From positions 1-49,822 of the forward strand of contig JAIPFV010000009.1 in NCBI GenBank assembly GCA_021736475.1: 49,822 nucleotides of DNA. Direction: 5' to 3'. Below the pieces are notes generated by a model. The model did not search any database and was not told where the DNA came from. It saw only the letters and a list, made by a program, of their open reading frames with translations. A program made the position numbers and the translations under genes. Shown here in pieces: positions 42,639-49,822 of this stretch. Every line of letters starts with the position of its first letter. The stretch's first letter is position 1. The DNA is from Spirochaetia bacterium (lineage in GTDB: Bacteria > Spirochaetota > Spirochaetia > DSM-16054 > Sediminispirochaetaceae).

Positions 42639-43094
42639 TTAGAACGGAATGTCATCTTCGAATTGCTCCGGACCGCCGGAAAAATTATTCGAATTTTCGT
42701 TAGGTCCGTGCTGTGTATCGGGACGACTATTGTAAGAGGAAGCAGGGGCTTCATTTCGGTTTCCACTGGGACCACCGAGCAACTGCACATTCTGTGCAGT
42801 AATTTCCACCTTACTGCGCTGCTGACCGTCTTTCTCCCAACGGTTCTGACGAAGCTCGCCCTGAACCGCAATTTGCTTTCCCTTAGTTAAATACTGATGA
42901 ATTGCTTCACCCTGTCGACCCCACACCACAATATCAAAGAAATGTGCTTCCTCTTGCCATTGGTCACCGTTTTTTCGGCTGCGATTTAGAGCAATCGAAA
43001 ACTTGCAGACGGCTGTACCGCCCCCGGTGTATTTGAGCTCAGCATCGCGGGTCAGTCGTCCAACGAGGGTTACTTGATTTATATCGTTGGCCAT
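42639..43094 (-). CDS. ssb: Single-stranded DNA-binding protein
   Basis: 151 residues. The OB fold (MANDINQVTLVGRLTRDAEL, then FSIALNRSR, FFDIVVWGRQGEAIHQYLTKG and VQGELRQNRWEKDGQQRSKV) is complete. It is followed by an Asn/Gly/Pro-rich linker and the acidic tip FEDDIPF used to recruit partner proteins. It sits between rpsF and rpsR, the standard order. Confidence 0.97.
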   Translation of the reverse strand: MANDINQVTLVGRLTRDAELKYTGGGTAVCKFSIALNRSRKNGDQWQEEAHFFDIVVWGRQGEAIHQYLTKGKQIAVQGELRQNRWEKDGQQRSKVEITAQNVQLLGGPSGNRNEAPASSYNSRPDTQHGPNENSNNFSGGPEQFEDDIPF

Positions 43095-43111
43095 ATTACT
43101 ACTCCACTTCG

Positions 43112-43393
43112 CTATTTTTCTTTTTTGATGAGAAGATATTTGAGCAGCGGATTGGCAAGCCGCAATTCTTCTTCCATTTTGTAGGCACTCTGAGGGTCCA
43201 TTTCGAATTCATAGTAGACATAGTGCCCTTTTGGTCTCTTTTTAATTTTATAGGCAAGGTCGCGAATACCAAAATCTTCCTTCTTTCCGATTTTAGCTTC
43301 GCCCTTTTTCAGGAGCTCTTCTATCTGTTCTTTACCAGCAGAAGTCTCATCTTCCTCGGTACCGAGGATTGCAGTGAGTTCGTATTGACGCAT
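43112..43393 (-). CDS. rpsF: Small ribosomal subunit protein bS6
   Basis: 93 residues. MRQYELTAILGTEED, then DLAYKIKKRPKGHYVYYEFE and LRLANPLLKYLLIKKE, are the bS6 strands. AGGAGG precedes the ATG. It is the first gene of the operon rpsF-ssb-rpsR-yybS-like-rplI-dnaB-comFB. Confidence 0.96.
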   Translation of the reverse strand: MRQYELTAILGTEEDETSAGKEQIEELLKKGEAKIGKKEDFGIRDLAYKIKKRPKGHYVYYEFEMDPQSAYKMEEELRLANPLLKYLLIKKEK

Positions 43394-43414
43394 GTGGCCT
43401 CCTTACGGACATTT

Positions 43415-43447
43415 TGATCCACCCTACGGGCGGATAAAGAGGTGGTC
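43415..43447 (-). promoter_or_regulatory. Candidate S6:S18 autoregulatory leader motif
   Basis: In the rpsF leader, read on the minus strand, TGACCACC and GGGTGGATCA form the outer stem. CCGCCCGTAGGG forms an inner hairpin with an unpaired CCG beside it. A CCG in the 3' side of such a hairpin is the feature by which the bS6:bS18 complex binds its own mRNA in many bacteria. The predicted transcription start (about 43443) is right at the base of this hairpin. Confidence 0.6.
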
Positions 43448-43449
43448 AA

Positions 43450-43478
43450 AAACTATCATAAGCACTAATCTGTGTCAA
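43450..43478 (-). promoter_or_regulatory. Promoter of the rpsF operon
   Basis: On the minus strand, TTGACA (43473-43478) is a perfect -35 box, followed by a 17-bp spacer and TAGTTT (43450-43455), a weak -10. The leader so made begins at the candidate S6:S18 hairpin. Confidence 0.55.
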
Positions 43479-43509
43479 GTAACAGGAGGTTTAGACCGAC
43501 ATACTGTAT

Positions 43510-43956
43510 ATGGGACACTGGGTACATTATGAAGACGATATTTTCTTTCTGAATGAGAAAATCCGCCTATTGGCGCGTGATCTCAAACTTCATCTCGATT
43601 CCACCTATTTTGCGGAGCATGTGCATCAAGAGCTCATATTCTTTGACAACATGCTCTCCCAATTTTACCGTGCCTTAACCGCAAACCAGGAAATCTTTGA
43701 ACGTCCTCGAAACCTCAGGTTTCTCAATAAAACCAAACGTTTGTACTGTAATCTGCTGGATGGGATAACCTCCGGCCATACCGCCCCCCACCTTGACCTT
43801 TCCTCCCATTTTAATGAGTATAATAATGCACAAATTCATCAGGAAGAGGAGATTTTGAAAATCCGAACTTTGTTGAATGAAATTATTATGCATGAAGAGC
43901 CGGAGGAGCTGATCAGCTCCGAAGAATACAAGTTCTTATTTGATGATCAACTTTAA
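43510..43956 (+). CDS. Protein of unknown function, possibly spirochaete-restricted
   Basis: 148 residues, mostly helical, no signal peptide or membrane segment. Notable parts are YEDDIFFLNEKIRLLARDLK, LIFFDNMLSQFYRALT and an acidic C-terminus (EEPEELISSEEYKFLFDDQL). I recognise no family. The ATG at 43510 is 20 nt from the nearest AGGAGG (43484-43489), and an in-frame TAG lies just upstream, so an earlier ATG is excluded. Non-ATG starts at 43501 or 43504 are possible. It is 28 bp upstream of the UDP-sugar pyrophosphorylase gene and likely shares its transcript. Confidence 0.65.
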   Translation: MGHWVHYEDDIFFLNEKIRLLARDLKLHLDSTYFAEHVHQELIFFDNMLSQFYRALTANQEIFERPRNLRFLNKTKRLYCNLLDGITSGHTAPHLDLSSHFNEYNNAQIHQEEEILKIRTLLNEIIMHEEPEELISSEEYKFLFDDQL

Positions 43957-43984
43957 GCAATAACCACATAATGGGAGGCGTCCT

Positions 43985-45529
43985 TTGAATACCCCTACTC
44001 TCAATCCGTCTATCGAGGAAGAGTTTAACCGAAAGCATATCAACCGTCCTCTTACTCTCACTATTCTCGAGCGCTTTAATAGAGGTGAGTTTGATCACTT
44101 CAAACCGGTACAGGTAGGAAGCCTGCCCCAAGTAGACGGCCGACAAATCATCGATATGACCAAACCAGCTGAATACAAGACCGACTTAGAACATTACCGA
44201 AAAACTCTTAGTGAATTACTCCCCGGGGTCTCTATTCATCAATATGGTACCTCTGAGGCAGGATATATTCATTTAACTAACCGAGATTTATATGAAATCG
44301 GTATGCATCTGTTGCCCAAGGTTGCCTACGGAATCCTCAACGGCGGCTCGGCTACCAGCTATGTTGACGAGAAGAAAAACCGCTCTTTTTCAAGTGAACT
44401 TTTTCATATTACAGCCCCAATCTTTGAGAAGGCTGCCGCAATTTCACGAGATAGACCAAAGAGTATAACTCCCGCCTTTATCAACCCGGATGGATCCCCA
44501 GGACCGAGCTTCCTTGAATTAAAAATAAGAGCCCTGCTCATACAATCGCTGCACTATCGCCGTCACTTTGCAGCAGACAAGAATATACAGGGCATTTTTC
44601 CTCTTTTTCAAATGACCAGTATCTATACGGATGCCAAAGTCACCGAAGCCCTGCAGGAGTACCGGAACAGCCCCTATATTGGTGCTCTTTACAATGAGCT
44701 GAACCCTGCAACTCTCCACCCTTATACTGCCGTCCAGCCACTGATAGCGGCATACACCCACAGCTCTCAGGGACGGCCGAAAGGCTTGTTCACAGAGGCC
44801 TGGGGTAAGCCGAACACCCTGCTGCCGCTTCCCGGTGGGCATGGACAGAACTTTACAGTTCTGTCACATATTTACCGCGATCTTTATTCTCAGGGTTACA
44901 GATACGCATATTTGGGTAATATAGATAATCTCGGCAATACCGTTGATCCAACAGCTTTAGCCCTGTTAGCCCTTAGTGGAAAACAGGGAGCTTTTGAGTT
45001 TTCCTTTAAAACGCCGGTCGATGTGAAGGGGGGCATACTGGTTCGGGATGAAACCGGCAGGCTGAATGCCGCCGATATAGGGCCGGCTATCTCAGAAGAA
45101 GAGCTCCGACAGGCAGAGCAGAGTGGCACCCCCATTTTGTTCAACTGTGCAAGCGGAATTTTCGACCTGAAGTATCTGAACGAGCAGCTTGAATATATCT
45201 CTGCACAACTCCCTACCCGCTTCTCGGATCAGGACAAGGACGCTGGACGCTACTCCCAAGCCGAACAAATTACCTGGGAAATAATCGGTATGATGGATAG
45301 TCCTTTAATTTTTGGAGTTCATAAATACGACCGTTTTCTAGCCTCGAAACTTCTGATAGAAAACCTGATGACCAGCGGTATTGGTTTAGAAAGCCCGGAA
45401 TATCCACCGGAACTCCGCCCCCTTGCAAGTAATTTGCATAATGGGCTTATACGAGCATTGGAAGGGCCTTATGGACTAAAACTTGATCAAAACCGCTGGA
45501 TTCCCAAGGCGCCGGAGGAGATAGAATGA
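43985..45529 (+). CDS. UDPGP-family nucleotidyltransferase (UTP--sugar-1-phosphate uridylyltransferase)
   Basis: 514 residues of the eukaryotic-type UDPGP family, which couples UTP with a sugar 1-phosphate. The modified nucleotide loop is [31 protein letters not shown] and [17 protein letters not shown] are the family GHG and N(I/V)DNLG motifs. [12 protein letters not shown] and [12 protein letters not shown] follow. Substrate (glucose, GlcNAc or other) cannot be fixed. The start is TTG 43985 with GGGAGG 6 nt upstream. Its stop overlaps the hisI ATG (ATGA). Confidence 0.82.
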   Translation: MNTPTLNPSIEEEFNRKHINRPLTLTILERFNRGEFDHFKPVQVGSLPQVDGRQIIDMTKPAEYKTDLEHYRKTLSELLPGVSIHQYGTSEAGYIHLTNRDLYEIGMHLLPKVAYGILNGGSATSYVDEKKNRSFSSELFHITAPIFEKAAAISRDRPKSITPAFINPDGSPGPSFLELKIRALLIQSLHYRRHFAADKNIQGIFPLFQMTSIYTDAKVTEALQEYRNSPYIGALYNELNPATLHPYTAVQPLIAAYTHSSQGRPKGLFTEAWGKPNTLLPLPGGHGQNFTVLSHIYRDLYSQGYRYAYLGNIDNLGNTVDPTALALLALSGKQGAFEFSFKTPVDVKGGILVRDETGRLNAADIGPAISEEELRQAEQSGTPILFNCASGIFDLKYLNEQLEYISAQLPTRFSDQDKDAGRYSQAEQITWEIIGMMDSPLIFGVHKYDRFLASKLLIENLMTSGIGLESPEYPPELRPLASNLHNGLIRALEGPYGLKLDQNRWIPKAPEEIE

Positions 45530-45933
45530 ATCCTAACCCTGACTATACGAAATTCCTTGAGAGTATCGATTTTTCAAAACTGAATGGCCTGGTTCCCGTA
45601 GTAACCCAGGATGCTGAGAATAGCGAGGTCTTGATGCTGGCCTTTGCCGATTATGAAGCGGTAAAGGCTACGCTTGCAACCGGCTACGCCCATTACCACA
45701 GCCGCAGCCGCAACAGTCTTTGGAAAAAGGGGAATACCTCGGGTAATCTTCAAAAGATAGTAGAGATTCGAATAGACTGCGATGACGATACTTTGCTGTA
45801 CATCGTGCACCAGACCGGTCCGGCTTGTCACACCGGTAATCGCAGCTGCTTCTACCGCTCCGTATTTCGCCGCCAGGAAAGCTTAGAAAACAACTTAGGA
45901 GACAGCGGGTTTGACGATACGAAGGGAACCTGA
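45526..45933 (+). CDS. hisI: Phosphoribosyl-AMP cyclohydrolase
   Basis: 135 residues. The third step of histidine synthesis, opening the purine ring of PR-AMP with zinc. [35 protein letters not shown] and [13 protein letters not shown] contain the metal-binding Asp and Cys residues. It is a single-domain form without the HisE part. No other biosynthetic his gene is adjacent. The 3' end overlaps convergent dxs by 39 bp. Confidence 0.94.
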   Translation: MNPNPDYTKFLESIDFSKLNGLVPVVTQDAENSEVLMLAFADYEAVKATLATGYAHYHSRSRNSLWKKGNTSGNLQKIVEIRIDCDDDTLLYIVHQTGPACHTGNRSCFYRSVFRRQESLENNLGDSGFDDTKGT

Positions 45934-47838
45934 TATTTGCTGTTTTAAAGCTGTGGCAATTGAAACTCTGTCAAGCTTGCAATCCTCAATTAATTCACCG
46001 CGACTGGCCTGTGGAAGAAATGTATCGGGAACTCCTGACCAACGGAATTGAACCTGCAGCCCCTTGCGCAACAGCATGCCGGCAACATACTCACCTATAC
46101 CGCCCATCACAGCCCCGTCTTCTACCATATACACATGGGAGTATCTTGAAATAATATCTGCAAGATACTCTTCGTCGATCGGTTTAATAAAACGAAGATT
46201 ATAGAGATCGACCCCTATCCCGTTTTCCGCACTAATTCGGACAGCTTCCTGGGCTTCCTGGAACAGCCCGCCAACCGATATCAATAGAGCCTCCGCTCCA
46301 TTCTGCTTAGACAACACACCGCGACCGAGGGTAATTTCTGTATTTAAGCTGCCCTGCGTATCGGGACACGCTGACTTTGGATAACGCAGCATTGCCGGGG
46401 CATCCTGTTCAAGAGCCCATTCCAGCATCATATCCACCTCATTTGCGTCCCCCGGAGCCAAAAATGTGAGACCCGGCACACTCCGAAAGAGCGGTATATC
46501 GTAGAGACCCTGGTGAGTCTCGCCATCTCCTCCTACCAGACCGGATCTGTCCATTGCAAACACAACCGGTAAACCAGGAATTGCTATATCGTGGATCACC
46601 TGATCCACCGCTCGCTGCATAAAGGTAGAGTAGATGGCGGTAACCGGTTTTAGGCCGGCAATAGCCATTCCGGCTGAATAAGTAACCGCATGCTGTTCAG
46701 CAATTCCCACATCATAAAAGCGTTCGGGAAAATGTTCTTTGAAATAGGATAAGCCGGTACCATCCGCCATAGCGGCGGTCACCCCAACAATCCGCTCATC
46801 CTTATTCGCCTGTTTTGTCAGGCTTCCAGCCAAGGCTTCGGTATAGCTAACAGAAGGCTTTTTTTCCAATTTCCCATCGGCTTGAGTAAGCGGAGAGACC
46901 CCGTGGTAGCGGGATGGGTTACTCTCGGCTAATTCGTAGCCCTTCCCTTTTTGAGTTACCACGTGCAGCAGTACCGGTTTTTTAAGCCGTCTAGCATTTT
47001 TAAGAGCTTGCCCAAGCCGTGAAAAGGAGTGACCATCAACCGGCCCGATATATTCAAAGCCCAATTCGCTGAACAGCGTTTCGCCAAGAAATGCCGCTTT
47101 AACCGCCCGCTTGAAACGAACGAACAGCTCATACAGCTTATAGCCTAAAATGGGTATTCCCTGAATTCCGCGGTCCAGCTTCTCGCGCATGTACTGATAG
47201 GCGGGAGTTGTAGTAAGTTGACTCACATAGCTGGATAACTTACTCAGGTTCGAATTAAGCGACAGTCCGCCAACGTTAGGACTGATGGACATATTATTAT
47301 CGTTGAAAATTATTATAAGATCTTTACCGAGGTGACCTGCGTAATTCAAACCTTCATAGGCCATCCCGCCGGTAAGAGCTCCATCGCCCACCACCACAAT
47401 AACCTTGCCCTCGTCATGAAGGATACGTTTTCCTTCAAGGGCCCCTATACCCGCGGATATCGATGTTGAAGCATGCCCGGTCTCCAGTAAATCGTGGCTG
47501 CTTTCAGTCCGCTTCGGAAATCCGGAGAGCCCTCCACGCTGTCTGATAGTAGAAAACCTATCATTACGTCCGGTAAGCAGCTTGTGGGTATAACACTGAT
47601 GTCCCACATCCCAGAAAAACATATCGTGGGGCGAGTCAAATTCCCTATGCATTGCAATAGTAAGCTCAACTACACCTAGGTTCGAGGCCAAGTGCCCGCC
47701 GTTTTCCAACACAACCTTGATTATGCGTTTACGTATTTGCTGGGCTAATTGTGGTAACCTGTCTCTGTCCAGCAGCTTCAATTCTTCCGGTGAATTTACA
47801 AAAGCCAAAAGGTCATCTTTGTTTTCTTTTATATCCAT
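45895..47838 (-). CDS. dxs: 1-deoxy-D-xylulose-5-phosphate synthase
   Basis: About 647 residues. Thiamine-diphosphate enzyme joining pyruvate and glyceraldehyde 3-phosphate, the entry to the MEP pathway. [29 protein letters not shown], the ThDP site [17 protein letters not shown] with [26 protein letters not shown] and the pyrimidine-domain [16 protein letters not shown] are all present. The frame is open to 47889, but ATG 47838 ([11 protein letters not shown]) has AAGGA 7 nt upstream and is the natural start. A promoter and a two-hairpin leader lie just upstream. Confidence 0.97.
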   Translation of the reverse strand: MDIKENKDDLLAFVNSPEELKLLDRDRLPQLAQQIRKRIIKVVLENGGHLASNLGVVELTIAMHREFDSPHDMFFWDVGHQCYTHKLLTGRNDRFSTIRQRGGLSGFPKRTESSHDLLETGHASTSISAGIGALEGKRILHDEGKVIVVVGDGALTGGMAYEGLNYAGHLGKDLIIIFNDNNMSISPNVGGLSLNSNLSKLSSYVSQLTTTPAYQYMREKLDRGIQGIPILGYKLYELFVRFKRAVKAAFLGETLFSELGFEYIGPVDGHSFSRLGQALKNARRLKKPVLLHVVTQKGKGYELAESNPSRYHGVSPLTQADGKLEKKPSVSYTEALAGSLTKQANKDERIVGVTAAMADGTGLSYFKEHFPERFYDVGIAEQHAVTYSAGMAIAGLKPVTAIYSTFMQRAVDQVIHDIAIPGLPVVFAMDRSGLVGGDGETHQGLYDIPLFRSVPGLTFLAPGDANEVDMMLEWALEQDAPAMLRYPKSACPDTQGSLNTEITLGRGVLSKQNGAEALLISVGGLFQEAQEAVRISAENGIGVDLYNLRFIKPIDEEYLADIISRYSHVYMVEDGAVMGGIGEYVAGMLLRKGLQVQFRWSGVPDTFLPQASRGELIEDCKLDRVSIATALKQQISGSLRIVKPAVS

Positions 47839-47855
47839 AAGAACATCCTTAATAA

Positions 47856-47896
47856 AGTTTCGTATGCCGCTGTGCGGCAACCGAAACAATGAAAAT
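47856..47896 (+). repeat. 41-bp palindromic element, copy 2 (dxs leader)
   Basis: Same element as 30482-30522: GTTTCG, 3 nt, GCCGC, 3 nt, GCGGC, 3 nt, CGAAAC, then AATGAAAAT. The four differences are transitions in the unpaired spacers or the tail; every stem base is kept. It lies antisense to dxs, 17 bp upstream of the dxs start codon. Being near-palindromic, it also folds in the dxs leader. Confidence 0.8.
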
Positions 47897-47913
47897 TGCT
47901 GTCAGCAATTTTC
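47891..47913. terminator. Perfect hairpin between flgH-like gene and dxs
   Basis: GAAAATTGCTG-T-CAGCAATTTTC, 11-bp arms with one central base. Its first six bases are the last six of the 41-bp element copy, so the two may be one composite unit. It may end transcription of the flgH-like gene or fold in the dxs leader; there is no long T run. Confidence 0.45.
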
Positions 47914-47929
47914 TTATTAGTACCAATTA

Positions 47930-47957
47930 AATATAAACCATTATTATTAAAAATCAA
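47930..47957 (-). promoter_or_regulatory. Putative promoter of dxs
   Basis: On the minus strand, TTGATT (47952-47957), 16-bp spacer, TATATT (47930-47935). The predicted start near 47923 gives a leader of about 85 nt that contains the perfect hairpin and the 41-bp element. Confidence 0.5.
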
Positions 47958-47971
47958 ATTATGAAGAAAAA

Positions 47972-48697
47972 TTATTCCGTTGGTGTAAAAAGGGTCGAGA
48001 TGAACCTATTGAAAAACTGCAGCAACAGTTCTTGCTGTTTTTCAGGGGTAAGTGATAAGGTTGAAATTGCCGGGGCAGGAGATTCAGCTGGCTCCGGTGG
48101 TTCCGGTTCAGTCCGTCTTAAATCTTCAGCTGCCAAGAACTCCGACGACTCCAAACCGGGGCTGGTATATTCCAGCACTGCATTGTGAAGGTCTTCGAAT
48201 TGCAAGACACCCTGTGAGTCTACCGACGCTGCCCGCGCTTTTCCGCGTATCCGGACAGTTTCAGTGTTCCCGTTGATGGTAACGCTCCGCTGTCCCTCAA
48301 CACTCAGCATGCTGTTCTGGTCGCGTTCCATTATTTGTGCAGGTATTTTAGCCTCAAGTGTATAAGTACTGTCTTCTTCAACCTCACGCACCGTATTCGA
48401 GGATCCTTCCGGTAAAAAAGAGAACAGGGATTTCCCTTCTCCTCCGGTAAAACTGAGTTTTCCTTCCTGTGAATCAACATGGGATGTGCTAAGGGTGAGA
48501 GTGGTAGTAGAGGTTACGCCGACAGCAATAATATCGCCGACCTGAAGGGCAGCTCCATCGGCTACGTACCCCTTAAAATCTTGGTCCCATAAGGTTTCCC
48601 CGGGCAGGCTGAAAGACAGAAATAGCAGTGCCGCAACAAATGCGGCACTTTTTAAAGAAAACTGATATTCCCTGCCTGTACTTATGGGAAAACTCAT
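47972..48697 (-). CDS. FlgH-like protein (flagellar L-ring family), exported
   Basis: 241 residues. A signal peptide (about 1-33, hydrophobic AAFVAALLFLSFSLPG) is followed by ETLWDQDFKGYVADGAALQV and GDIIAVGVTST, matching the FlgH opening (WxD, then RVGDIITV). MLSVEGQRSVTINGNTETVR, then IRGKARAASV and AVLEY, match the second FlgH block. The C-terminal third (EPEPPEPAESPAPA, then a helix) is not FlgH-like. The usual lipobox Cys is absent. Periplasmic flagella of spirochaetes do not cross the outer membrane, so an L-ring role is doubtful. No other flagellar gene is near. The ATG starts 1 bp after the stop of the 29-codon gene. Confidence 0.65.
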   Translation of the reverse strand: MSFPISTGREYQFSLKSAAFVAALLFLSFSLPGETLWDQDFKGYVADGAALQVGDIIAVGVTSTTTLTLSTSHVDSQEGKLSFTGGEGKSLFSFLPEGSSNTVREVEEDSTYTLEAKIPAQIMERDQNSMLSVEGQRSVTINGNTETVRIRGKARAASVDSQGVLQFEDLHNAVLEYTSPGLESSEFLAAEDLRRTEPEPPEPAESPAPAISTLSLTPEKQQELLLQFFNRFISTLFTPTE

Positions 48698-48698
48698 A

Positions 48699-48788
48699 TT
48701 ATTTCTTCTTGTGTCGATTTTTCCTTAGCTTTTTCTTACGTTTGTGTGTAGCAATTTTATGTCGCTTCTTCTTTTTTCCGCAGGGCAC
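48699..48788 (-). CDS. 29-residue basic protein, AURKAIP1/COX24 (bS22/mS38)-like ribosomal protein
   Basis: A very short gene: GTG 48788 to TAA 48699, beginning MPCGKKKKRHKIATHKRKKK and ending LRKNRHKKK. AAGGAGA lies about 6 nt before the GTG, a strong ribosome site. The composition (Lys, Arg and His make up over two thirds) and the KRHKxATHKRKKxLRKNRHKKK pattern match the small AURKAIP1/COX24-domain proteins of bacteria, related to mitochondrial mS38 and to bS22 of mycobacteria. It would bind 16S rRNA in the small subunit. It is the first gene of a transcript with the FlgH-like gene. Confidence 0.85.
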   Translation of the reverse strand: MPCGKKKKRHKIATHKRKKKLRKNRHKKK

Positions 48789-48871
48789 AGCAGATCTCCT
48801 TCTGTTTCAAGGCGTTTTTATCAGTTTACAACTGGATATTACATCATTAATACGCATCTATGCGTGCTAAT

Positions 48872-48901
48872 AGTATGCCCTGTTTTAGCCCCTTGAGTCA
48901 A
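48872..48901 (-). promoter_or_regulatory. Promoter of the bS22-like/flgH-like operon
   Basis: On the minus strand, TTGACT (48896-48901), 18-bp spacer, CATACT (48872-48877). A small perfect hairpin ACGCAT-2-ATGCGT (48852-48865) lies at the beginning of the resulting leader of about 75 nt. Confidence 0.5.
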
Positions 48902-48943
48902 GTAGGTGAGCAAATTCTCAGCAACCCATCCATTTATAGTGCT

Positions 48944-48971
48944 TGAGCTTGAATATCAACAATAGTATAGT
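48944..48971 (+). promoter_or_regulatory. Promoter of the right-edge gene
   Basis: TTGAGC (48944-48949), 16-bp spacer, TATAGT (48966-48971), then 7 nt to ATG 48979, with no Shine-Dalgarno. Another candidate leaderless start. Confidence 0.55.
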
Positions 48972-48978
48972 AGGACTA

Positions 48979-49822
48979 ATGAAAAAGCAGAAGAATGAAA
49001 TCCAACTGTACTCGACCGATGATAAAATTAACCGTATCATCAATCAGGAGCACTCATCTGAACAGAACCAATTCTCTCTGCACTTTACCTCAAATGAAGA
49101 TTTTTTTATAAAGTTACCTCAAGCTATACTATTTCCGGGCTTTCCAATTCACCATAACATTTCAGAAACAAATCCTTCAAAAGTTTACACACAGGCATTA
49201 GAGAGCTTTATGCAGAGTGCAGTTACGCAGACCCCCCAAATATTTAAGGGTCTTACCTATTTCTTTGATCCTTCGGATATCCATCGGCCCGGTTTTTTTC
49301 ATCTTTACCGCATAAAGGACCAACTATTTCTGTATCTGCTGAGGGTTGATCTAAATTTCCGCACCCATTACGGAGAGATTATAAACAAAGGCGGGAACGA
49401 TTCTACCCACACCTACCGAAGCAATGCCTTGTTTTTGGAAAATGACATCATTCCGCTGTCTTCTTTGGGAGAAGAAGAGCATCGGGTGCACTCGTTCTTT
49501 ATTGAACAGCACCTCTCGGACACTTGGATTGGTGAATACGGAAAAGGCTATTTCGTTCAGGGCATCTGGATAGATCGAGAACTTACGAAGTTTTTTTCAA
49601 AACTCTTTCTCCCTGCGCATAAACGAACCTATCCGTATTATCCCTTTCCCTGTAAATACCAGACTATTTGCCATTCCGTTCTCGACTTTTCACCGGCGGG
49701 GCGGACAAAACACCTGAAACTGCTCTATCAGGCGCGTGCTTTTCTGCAACCCCACTTCGAAGACATTCAGCAGACCCTCACGCAAAACGATTTTTCCGAA
49801 GAACTACCCCTGTTTCTAAAGC
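48979..49822 (+). CDS. Protein of unknown function, 3' end outside the window
   Basis: 281 codons are visible without a stop. The protein is soluble-looking with many aromatic residues: IQLYSTDDKINRIINQEHSS at the start, then AILFPGFPIHHNI, GLTYFFDPSDIHRPGFFHLY, and LSDTWIGEYGKGYFVQGIWI with DRELTKFFSKLFLPAHKRTY. I recognise no family or catalytic motif. It has its own promoter and is divergent from the bS22-like operon. A conserved spirochaete hypothetical protein is the likeliest description (inference). Confidence 0.7.
   Translation, partial: MKKQKNEIQLYSTDDKINRIINQEHSSEQNQFSLHFTSNEDFFIKLPQAILFPGFPIHHNISETNPSKVYTQALESFMQSAVTQTPQIFKGLTYFFDPSDIHRPGFFHLYRIKDQLFLYLLRVDLNFRTHYGEIINKGGNDSTHTYRSNALFLENDIIPLSSLGEEEHRVHSFFIEQHLSDTWIGEYGKGYFVQGIWIDRELTKFFSKLFLPAHKRTYPYYPFPCKYQTICHSVLDFSPAGRTKHLKLLYQARAFLQPHFEDIQQTLTQNDFSEELPLFLK

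Overview
The window reads as a stretch of chromosome from a free-living member of the Spirochaetota (Spirochaeta/Treponema side), moderate GC by eye. This is inferred, not proven. The supporting signs are an XPB-type helicase with a separate partner gene, a fused AroD-AroE, TPR lipoproteins, several secreted proteins of no recognised family, and the order rpsB-tsf-frr-uppS-cdsA-dxr-rseP. I see no IS element, prophage, CRISPR array, rRNA or tRNA. No gene-free gap exceeds about 190 bp.

Layout. 1-12 kb holds single genes and short operons for metabolism and signalling: a DnaE-like polymerase cut by the window edge, ilvD, an esterase, a TrpR-family repressor, a PHP phosphoesterase, dGTPase, a REC-PAS-GGDEF-EAL protein, fumC, aroK-aroC and a nitrilase-family hydrolase. 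12-15 kb (minus strand) is a PRPP synthetase followed by a glycosyltransferase. 15-18.7 kb is the XPB helicase pair. 18.7-23 kb (minus) is icd, a TPR lipoprotein and aroDE. 23-26.5 kb encodes three exported proteins of unknown role. 26.5-38.7 kb is a long plus-strand series: an ABC-F ATPase, a DUF4321 protein, maf, rpsB, tsf, frr, uppS, cdsA, dxr, rseP, a CpXC protein and a secreted beta-propeller protein. 38.8-43.4 kb (minus) is rpsF-ssb-rpsR-yybS-like-rplI-dnaB-comFB. 43.5-46 kb has a small unknown gene, a UDP-sugar pyrophosphorylase and hisI. 46-48.8 kb (minus) holds a 29-codon ribosomal-type gene, a FlgH-like gene and dxs. A gene of unknown function runs off the right edge.

How the genes fit together. 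Dxs and Dxr supply isoprenoid precursors that UppS turns into undecaprenyl diphosphate. CdsA and RseP add phospholipid and envelope-stress functions. AroK, AroC and AroDE are shikimate-pathway steps, with a TrpR-type regulator nearby. Two ribosomal-protein operons carry structured leaders: an S6:S18-type motif before rpsF and a hairpin before rpsB.

Most notable: (i) several first genes without a Shine-Dalgarno have a sigma70-type -10 box only 6-8 nt before the ATG, suggesting frequent leaderless transcription; (ii) a 41-bp palindromic element occurs upstream of tsf and again upstream of dxs, differing only outside the stems; (iii) a 29-codon bS22/mS38-like gene sits next to a FlgH-like gene that lacks the usual lipobox; (iv) uS2 and bL9 have long acidic tails and bS18 has an RDN-repeat N-terminus; (v) three convergent gene pairs overlap at their 3' ends.
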